A stretch of 8,748 nucleotides of DNA from Clostridiales bacterium UBA6330 (GTDB lineage Bacteria; Bacillota; Clostridia; Oscillospirales; CAG-272): positions 1 through 8,748 of the forward strand of contig DJSQ01000037.1 in assembly GCA_002438075.1 (NCBI GenBank). Direction: 5' to 3'. A program made the position numbers and the translations under genes. Under the pieces are notes generated by a model. It had not been told where the DNA came from, ran no database searches, and saw only the letters and a program-made list of their open reading frames with translations. Of this stretch, positions 3,806 to 8,748 are shown one piece after another (within the stretch, counting starts at the first letter, position 1; each line of letters starts with the position of its first letter).

Positions 3806-5014
3806 ATGAAAAAGGTTGGAAAATTTTTGGCGGTAGCACTGGCGGCAGTCCTGTGCGTGGCGGGATTTGCGTCCTGCAAGAAAAAGAACTATGCGGAAAA
3901 GAACACCGAGTTCATCATCGGAATGTCGGGACCGCTCAGCGGCGGCGCGGCACTCTACGGCGAAGCGGTGCGGAACGCCGCGCAGATGGCGATTGACGAG
4001 ATCAACGCGGCGGGCGGACTGAACGGCGTGAATTTCAAGCTGTTGGCGCTGGATGACGCGAACGACGCGGATAAGGTGGCAACCAACTATGCCGAGCTGA
4101 TTAAGAAGGGCGTGCAGGTTTCGCTCGGTTGCGTGACGACCAAGCCCGCGCTGGAGTTCAAGAGCCTTTCGGAGAGCGACAACCTCTTCTTCCTGACCCC
4201 CTCCGCATCGAACGACGAGGTCCCGAAGGTCGCAAACGGCTACCAGATGTGCTTTGCCGACGGCAACCAAGGTAAGGTCGCGGCGGAGTACGTCAAGCAG
4301 ATGGTCAGCGACGGAAAATACGAGGCGGCGCAGATCGGCGTGTTCTATAAGTCCGATGAAGCGTATTCCAAAGGCATTTACGACCTGTTCCGCGAGAACG
4401 TGGGCAGCGATATTGCCGACGCGATGAAGGTGACGGTCTTTACCGACACCAACGCTTCCGATTTCTCCGCGCAGATTGAGCAGCTCAAGGATTGCAAGTT
4501 CATCTTTATGCCGATCTACTACACGCCCGCATCGCTGTTCATGACGCAGGCAGTCAGCGCGCATAAGATTGCCTCGGATGCGGTTTACTACGGCTGTGAC
4601 GGTCTGGACGGCATCGACTCGATGGACGGCTTTGATATGTACACCATCCCGCAGGAAATCTCCATGCTGTCGCACTTCAACTCCAAGTCCACAGACGCAA
4701 AGACCGTGGAGTTCGTGACCAAGTACACGGCAAAATACGGCTCCGCAACGCTGAACCAGTTCGGCGCGTCGGCTTACGACTGCGTGTATGCAATCTACGG
4801 CGCGATGAAGGCGGCTTCCGAGAAGGATCCGAGCAGTGTCTCGGTCACCATGAGCCCCTCCGAGCTGTGCGAGGTTCTCAAGGGACAGTTTAACGGCGGT
4901 TATACCTTTGACGGCGTGACCGGAACCGGCATCAAGTGGAACGCGGACGGCTATGTCGATAAGCCTGCCGTGAAGTATGTTGTAAAGGAAGCGGGCGCAA
5001 CGAAGCCCGAATAA
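3806..5014 (+). CDS. livK: Branched-chain amino acid ABC transporter substrate-binding lipoprotein
   Basis: The 402-residue product is a periplasmic-binding-protein type I (Leu/Ile/Val-binding) protein. Its signal peptide (KK, then a hydrophobic run 7-21) ends in a lipobox GFASC with Cys24 as the lipidated residue; Phe at -3 is slightly unusual. It should be anchored outside the membrane, capturing substrate for LivH/LivM. The mature part starts IIGMSGPLSGGAALYGE (37-53), then AAQMAIDEINAAGGLNG, a GCVTTKPALEF loop, FFLTPSASNDEV and DGNQGKVAAEYV, a succession typical of LivJ/LivK. The ATG at 3806 follows AGAGAGGA (3791-3798) by 7 nt. It is the first structural gene of the operon. The exact ligand (Leu/Ile/Val versus other amino acids or amides) cannot be read from sequence, though the Val/Ile/Leu-rich leader favours branched-chain substrates. 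Confidence 0.92.
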   Translation: MKKVGKFLAVALAAVLCVAGFASCKKKNYAEKNTEFIIGMSGPLSGGAALYGEAVRNAAQMAIDEINAAGGLNGVNFKLLALDDANDADKVATNYAELIKKGVQVSLGCVTTKPALEFKSLSESDNLFFLTPSASNDEVPKVANGYQMCFADGNQGKVAAEYVKQMVSDGKYEAAQIGVFYKSDEAYSKGIYDLFRENVGSDIADAMKVTVFTDTNASDFSAQIEQLKDCKFIFMPIYYTPASLFMTQAVSAHKIASDAVYYGCDGLDGIDSMDGFDMYTIPQEISMLSHFNSKSTDAKTVEFVTKYTAKYGSATLNQFGASAYDCVYAIYGAMKAASEKDPSSVSVTMSPSELCEVLKGQFNGGYTFDGVTGTGIKWNADGYVDKPAVKYVVKEAGATKPE

Positions 5015-5034
5015 AACGGGCAGGGTAGTAAGAT

Positions 5035-5050
5035 TGCCGCTGACGCGGCA
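5035..5050 (+). other. Short intercistronic hairpin between livK and livH
   Basis: TGCCGC (5035-5040), loop TGAC, GCGGCA (5045-5050), with no T-run. It is followed by a 7-bp tandem repeat GAAGACG (5057-5063, 5064-5070) that runs into GAAGGAG, the livH ribosome binding site. A small stem after the binding-protein gene often protects that part of the mRNA and helps make binding protein in excess over membrane parts; that role is inferred here. Confidence 0.4.
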
Positions 5051-5081
5051 CAGCCTGAAGACGGAAGACGGAAGGAGCATT

Positions 5082-5954
5082 ATGGAATTTTTAACTACAC
5101 TCATCAACGGACTGAGCTTGGGCGGGATTTACGCCATGATTGCGTTGGGGTATACGATGGTATACGGCATCGCAAAAATGCTGAATTTCGCACACGGCGA
5201 CATCATCATGGTCGGCGGATATACCATTTTCGTGTTTATGAATCTGACGGGAAATCCGTGGGCGGCGATTGTCGCGGCAGTCGTGTTCTGCGTCCTGCTC
5301 GGGTTTGCAATCGAAAAGGTTGCATATAAGCCCCTGCGGGGTGCTTCCCCTCTGGCGGTGCTGATTACCGCAATCGGCGTGAGCTACTTTTTGCAGAGTC
5401 TGGCGCAGATTATCTTCGGCTCCGCGCCGAAAATGGTGAACCTTCCCGCCCTCGGCGTGGTCAGCCTCGGGAGCCTGACGGTCCAGCGCTCCACCCTGAT
5501 TACGCTCGGCTGTACGGTTGCCCTGATGGTGGGACTGAACCTCTTTATCAAGTTCACCAAAACGGGGCGCGCCATGCTTGCGGTCTCGGAGGACCGCGGC
5601 GCGGCACAGCTGATGGGCATCAACGTCAACGGCATTATTTCGGTCACCTTTATCATCGGCTCGGCGCTGGCGGCGCTGGCGGGGCTGTTCTACCTGCTCA
5701 AATCCCCGAGCATCAACAGCACCTTCGGCTCGCTCCCGGGCATCAAGGCGTTTACCGCGGCGGTCATCGGCGGCATCGGGTCCATCCCGGGCGCGATGCT
5801 GGGCGGCATCCTGCTCGGCGTGGTGGAAAGCATCTGCGGCAGTATTACCGTGATTGCGCCCTACACCGATGCGATTGAATTCACCATCCTGATTGTGATC
5901 CTTCTGGTTCGCCCGACAGGATTCCTCGGAAAGAAACGGAGGGAAAAGGTATGA
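5082..5954 (+). CDS. livH: Branched-chain amino acid ABC transporter permease LivH
   Basis: A 290-residue integral membrane protein with about eight hydrophobic segments, one half of the transport channel. The start MEFLTTLINGLSLGGIYAMI and NFAHGDIIMVGGY (35-47) are hallmarks of LivH. The EAA-like cytoplasmic loop that contacts the ATPases is AVSEDRGAAQLMGINV (about 167-182), and the late GGIGSIPGAMLGG (about 230-242) is also typical. The frame is open back to 5034, but the ATG at 5082 is chosen because it gives the canonical N-terminus and lies 4 nt after GAAGGAG (5071-5077). The stop overlaps the livM start (ATGA, 5951-5954), implying translational coupling and equal amounts of the two permeases. 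Confidence 0.94.
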   Translation: MEFLTTLINGLSLGGIYAMIALGYTMVYGIAKMLNFAHGDIIMVGGYTIFVFMNLTGNPWAAIVAAVVFCVLLGFAIEKVAYKPLRGASPLAVLITAIGVSYFLQSLAQIIFGSAPKMVNLPALGVVSLGSLTVQRSTLITLGCTVALMVGLNLFIKFTKTGRAMLAVSEDRGAAQLMGINVNGIISVTFIIGSALAALAGLFYLLKSPSINSTFGSLPGIKAFTAAVIGGIGSIPGAMLGGILLGVVESICGSITVIAPYTDAIEFTILIVILLVRPTGFLGKKRREKV

Positions 5955-7123
5955 CGGCATCGGCACGAAAGAAGATCAAGTGGAAATACTACGTCAACTA
6001 CGCCGTTATCGGCGCGCTGACGGTCCTGTTCGGCATCCTCTCGGCTGTGGGCGGGCTGGATCAGGGCACGCAGTTCCTGCTCGAGAAGATCGGCATCAGC
6101 ATCATTCTGGCGGTGTCGCTCTCGCTGGTGGTCGGCTTCCTCGGGGAATTGAGCCTCGGGCACGCGGGCTTCATGTGCGTGGGCGCGTATCTCGGCGGCA
6201 AGCTGTCGGTCGTGCTGGTGCGGGCAATGGGGAACGGGATTCCCGCCCTGCTCCTCTCGGTGCTGGTCGGCGGAATCGTTGCGGCGCTGTGCGGCGTGGT
6301 CATCGGGCTTCCCGCGCTCCGTCTCAAGGGGGACTACCTCGCCATCGTGACGCTTGCGTTCGGTGAGATTGTCAAGTCGATTTTCCAAAACACGAATCAG
6401 GAGACCTTCGGCGGTGCGCTCGGCATGGCAACGCCGCGCTACGACCGCAACACGCTCTTCATTCTGGAATTCGTTCTGGTGCTTGTGACGCTTGCGGTGG
6501 TGCAGAACCTCATCCGCAGTCGCCACGGGCGCGCGATTACGGCAATCCGCGACAGTGAAATCGCGGCGCGCGCAACCGGCATCAACGTAACGAAATACAA
6601 GCTGTTGGTCTTTACCGTTTCCGCGTTCTTCGCGGGCATTGCGGGCGTGCTCTACAGCTACGGCAACAACATGGTGCAGAGCGCGAAGTTCGGCTATAAT
6701 TATTCCATCGAGATTCTGGTCATGGTGGTGCTGGGCGGCATGGGGAGCATCAACGGCTCCATCATTGCGGCGGCGCTGATTACCTTCCTCAACCTCAAGC
6801 TGGCAACGGTTCTCACGGGCAACCTCGCGGTCCTGCAAAACATGGTCTACGCGTTGGTGCTGATTCTGATTGTCATTTACAACAACGCGCCCGCGCTCAA
6901 GGGCTTCCGCGAGAAGTACAACCTGCGGCGGCTGGTGGATAAGCTGTTCCGCCACCGCAAGGACCCCGCGTTCGTGCGCGAGGACGAGGCAAGCTGGGAG
7001 CGGATTCCGACGAAGATTGAAATGGATGAGCTTCTCTCGGTCGACCTGCGCCCCGGGGAGTATCCCGAGGGAGAGGTTCCCGAAAAGCCCGACAAGACAA
7101 CGGATGGAAAGGAGTCCCGATAA
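5951..7123 (+). CDS. livM: Branched-chain amino acid ABC transporter permease LivM
   Basis: A 390-residue membrane protein, partner of LivH in the channel. Family motifs are GELSLGHAGFMCVGAY (about 65-80), GLPALRLKGDYLAIVTLAFGEI, the EAA-like loop AIRDSEIAARATGINV (about 198-213), and VLGGMGSINGSIIAAALI. The last transmembrane segment ends near YNNAPALKG; residues from about 319 onward form a hydrophilic cytoplasmic tail of about 72 residues. The first part is basic (REKYNLRRLVDKLFRHRKD) and the rest acidic and Pro-rich, longer than in the textbook LivM. The ATG overlaps the livH stop by 4 bases and follows GGAGGG by about 7 nt; its stop overlaps the livG ATG by 1 base. Confidence 0.93.
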   Translation: MTASARKKIKWKYYVNYAVIGALTVLFGILSAVGGLDQGTQFLLEKIGISIILAVSLSLVVGFLGELSLGHAGFMCVGAYLGGKLSVVLVRAMGNGIPALLLSVLVGGIVAALCGVVIGLPALRLKGDYLAIVTLAFGEIVKSIFQNTNQETFGGALGMATPRYDRNTLFILEFVLVLVTLAVVQNLIRSRHGRAITAIRDSEIAARATGINVTKYKLLVFTVSAFFAGIAGVLYSYGNNMVQSAKFGYNYSIEILVMVVLGGMGSINGSIIAAALITFLNLKLATVLTGNLAVLQNMVYALVLILIVIYNNAPALKGFREKYNLRRLVDKLFRHRKDPAFVREDEASWERIPTKIEMDELLSVDLRPGEYPEGEVPEKPDKTTDGKESR

Positions 7124-7893
7124 TGGCAGAGTATATTTTGGAAACGCGCGGACTGGGGATTTCCTTTGGCGGTCTGAAGGCGGCGCAGGACGTGAATCTG
7201 CGCGTGAAAAAGCAGGAGATTTACGGCTTAATCGGTCCCAACGGTGCGGGCAAGACCACGGTATTCAATATGCTGACGGGGGTCTACAAGCCGACGGCGG
7301 GGGAGATTCTTTTGGACGGGGTCCGCATTGACGGAATGGGGCAGGAGAAAATCAATCACCTTGGCATTGCGCGGACCTTTCAGAACATCCGTTTGTTCAA
7401 CAACATGACGGTGGTGCGGAACGTGATGGTGGGACTGCACAACAGCGAAAAATACAACACGAGCTTTGCCGAGACGGTTCTGCGGCTTCCGCGCCACTTC
7501 CGCGTGGAGAAGGAGATGCGCGAGGAGGCGAAGTCGTTGCTGCGCATTTTCGGTCTGGAGGACGTGCGCAACGAGCTGGCGGCGAATCTGCCCTACGGCA
7601 AGCAGCGGAAGCTGGAGATTGCGCGTGCGCTTGCAACGGGACCGAAGCTGTTATTGCTTGACGAGCCTGCGGCGGGGATGAACCCGCACGAGACCGAGGA
7701 ATTGACCGAGACGATTCGGCAGGTACGGGACCGTTTCGGGATGACGATTCTGCTGATTGAGCACGACATGAGTCTGGTATCGGGCATTTGCGACGAGCTG
7801 ACGGTGCTGAATTTCGGCACGACGCTGGCGCAGGGACCGACTGCCGAGGTACTGAAGGACCCCGAGGTCGTGAAGGCTTATCTGGGTGACTGA
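7123..7893 (+). CDS. livG: Branched-chain amino acid ABC transporter ATP-binding protein LivG
   Basis: A 256-residue cytoplasmic ATPase that pairs with LivF to power import. The complete nucleotide-binding set is visible: Walker A GPNGAGKTT (38-46), Q-loop TFQNIRLF (Gln87), signature LPYGKQR (156-162, the usual LivG variant of LSGGQ), Walker B LLLLDEP with Asp180-Glu181, and H-loop His214 in LLIEHDMSLV. LivG-specific features are the FGGLKA start region, ARTFQNIRLF, AAGMNPHE and the ending VVKAYLGD. The ATG at 7123 shares its A with the livM stop and is 8 nt after AAAGGAG (7108-7114). Confidence 0.96.
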   Translation: MAEYILETRGLGISFGGLKAAQDVNLRVKKQEIYGLIGPNGAGKTTVFNMLTGVYKPTAGEILLDGVRIDGMGQEKINHLGIARTFQNIRLFNNMTVVRNVMVGLHNSEKYNTSFAETVLRLPRHFRVEKEMREEAKSLLRIFGLEDVRNELAANLPYGKQRKLEIARALATGPKLLLLDEPAAGMNPHETEELTETIRQVRDRFGMTILLIEHDMSLVSGICDELTVLNFGTTLAQGPTAEVLKDPEVVKAYLGD

Positions 7894-7908
7894 GAAAGGA
7901 GACACGAC

Positions 7909-8619
7909 ATGGCAATGCTGGAGGTACGGGATCTGGAGGTCAGCTACGGGCTGATTCGTGCGATTCGCGGGGTTTCCTTTGAGGTCAACGAGGGCGAGAT
8001 TGTGGCGCTGATCGGTGCGAACGGTGCGGGCAAGACGACGATCATGCACGCGGTGGCGGGCTTGATTCCGAAGCGCGCGGGGCAGGTATCGTTTCTCGGA
8101 AGCGACATTACGGCAACGCCTGCTTACAAGCTGGTCCCGATGGGGATGGCGCAGGTCCCCGAGGGGCGGCGGATTTTTCAGGAGCTGACGGTTGAAGAGA
8201 ATCTGCGCTTGGGTGCGTACACGCGGAAGGACAAGAAGGAGATTGACGAGACGTTGGAGCGACTATACGGTCGGTTTGCGATTCTGCGCGAGCGGTCGGG
8301 GCAGGTTGCGGGGACGCTTTCGGGCGGCGAGCAGCAGATGCTTGCGATGTCGCGGGCGTTGATGTCGCACCCGAAGCTATTGCTTCTGGACGAGCCGAGC
8401 ATGGGGCTATCTCCGCTCTATGTGAGCACGATTTTTGAGATGATTGAGCAAATCAACCGCGAGGGGACGACGGTTCTTCTTGTGGAGCAAAACGCGAAGA
8501 AGGCGCTTTCGATTGCAAATCGCGCCTATGTTCTGGAGACAGGCGAAATCACGAAGTTCGGCTCGGGCATCGCGCTCCTCCACGACGACGCTGTACGGAA
8601 GGCTTATCTGGGGGGGTAG
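7909..8619 (+). CDS. livF: Branched-chain amino acid ABC transporter ATP-binding protein LivF
   Basis: A 236-residue cytoplasmic ATPase, the second nucleotide-binding subunit. It has Walker A GANGAGKTT (36-44), VPEGRRIFQELTVEENL around the Q-loop region, signature LSGGEQQ (137-143), Walker B LLLLDEP with Asp161-Glu162, and PSMGLSPL. The H-loop position reads VEQNA, with Gln in place of His; this is normal for LivF and distinguishes it from LivG. It ends VRKAYLGG. The start is 15 bases after the livG stop, with AAAGGAG (7895-7901) 7 nt upstream. It is the last gene of the operon; no classical T-run terminator follows within the window. Confidence 0.96.
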   Translation: MAMLEVRDLEVSYGLIRAIRGVSFEVNEGEIVALIGANGAGKTTIMHAVAGLIPKRAGQVSFLGSDITATPAYKLVPMGMAQVPEGRRIFQELTVEENLRLGAYTRKDKKEIDETLERLYGRFAILRERSGQVAGTLSGGEQQMLAMSRALMSHPKLLLLDEPSMGLSPLYVSTIFEMIEQINREGTTVLLVEQNAKKALSIANRAYVLETGEITKFGSGIALLHDDAVRKAYLGG

Positions 8620-8631
8620 GAAAGGAAGACC

Positions 8632-8679
8632 TTGGAGGCGCAGGGAGACCCCTTTCGGAGGGGTCTCCCTACCCTCCAA
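8632..8679. repeat. Large two-part palindromic element after livF
   Basis: Inner perfect 11-bp stem GGGAGACCCCT/AGGGGTCTCCC (8643-8653 with 8659-8669, loop TTCGG), flanked by an outer 7-bp stem TTGGAGG/CCTCCAA (8632-8638 with 8673-8679). No T-run follows on either strand, so it is not a standard intrinsic terminator, though the hairpin could protect the liv mRNA 3' end or slow polymerase. Its look suggests another copy of an intergenic palindromic repeat class. Pyrimidine-rich, gene-free sequence follows to about 8718. Confidence 0.6.
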
Positions 8680-8748
8680 ACCTCCCTGACCTACCCCGAA
8701 CTTCCCCACAGGACCCCGCCATTATGGGAGCGAAAATTTGGTTCGCTT

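Noticed and set aside
3055..3879. 274-codon minus-strand frame over the liv leader
   Set aside because: Its composition is not protein-like, it has no ribosome binding site, and it runs antisense through the promoter, two terminators and the start of livK.
5034..5081. Upstream start for livH at 5034
   Set aside because: It would add 16 non-conserved residues translated from a hairpin and tandem repeat; the ATG at 5082 has the ribosome binding site and the canonical LivH N-terminus.
3743..5107. 454-codon open frame antisense to livK
   Set aside because: It is the reverse-strand shadow of GC-rich livK, with no ribosome binding site and no recognisable protein. The same applies to the antisense frames over queA (1381-2508), livH (5091-5966) and livM (5861-6955).
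8729..8747. Hairpin AGCGAA/TTCGCT at the window end as the liv terminator
   Set aside because: Only 6 bp with a 7-nt loop, and any T-run would be beyond the window, so it cannot be judged.

Overview
The window looks like a chromosomal piece of a fairly GC-rich Firmicute, probably a gut Clostridia/Oscillospiraceae-type organism. That placement rests on the Gram-positive style ribosome binding sites (AAAGGAG/AGGAGG types), TTGACA/TATAAT promoters, intrinsic terminators, a lipoprotein solute-binding protein, small Cys-rich clostridial-type peptides and short palindromic repeats. It is an inference from style; no marker gene fixes the species.

Region by region. (1) 1-122, minus strand: a complete miniature transcription unit with a sigma-A promoter, an 8-codon reading frame and a 13-bp-stem terminator. 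It resembles a gutted 'holin-like' type I toxin gene or a small RNA. (2) 123-340: a probable terminator, a perfect 12-bp palindrome and a 9-bp tandem repeat, with no gene. (3) 341-1219, minus: dapA, 4-hydroxy-tetrahydrodipicolinate synthase (lysine/peptidoglycan precursor pathway). It is divergent from (4) queA (1387-2466, plus; queuosine tRNA modification), which has a clear promoter and a roughly 100-nt leader. (5) 2477-2880: the 3' stub of a RelE/HigB-type toxin gene overlapping by one base an intact XRE-family antitoxin-like gene, i.e. a decayed toxin-antitoxin module. (6) 2950-3045, minus: a 31-residue Cys-rich single-span membrane peptide. (7) 3046-3353: no gene seen.

(8) 3354-8619, plus: a five-gene branched-chain amino acid ABC importer operon, livK-livH-livM-livG-livF (binding lipoprotein, two permeases, two ATPases). 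The cistrons are tightly packed: livH/livM overlap by 4 bases, livM/livG by 1, and livG/livF are 15 bases apart. Its only convincing promoter lies about 450 bases upstream of livK. The intervening leader holds an 89-codon open frame with a dense Val/Ile/Leu run in which every Val is GTA and every Ile is ATT. Soon after its stop codon comes an intrinsic terminator, and that terminator has a competing upstream pairing made from the last codons of the frame. This is the layout expected of ribosome-mediated transcription attenuation by branched-chain amino acid supply, and it is the most interesting hypothesis in the window. A second terminator-like hairpin lies inside the same open frame.

(9) 8620-8748: a large palindromic element without a T-run, then pyrimidine-rich sequence. 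No tRNA, rRNA, CRISPR array or insertion sequence was seen.
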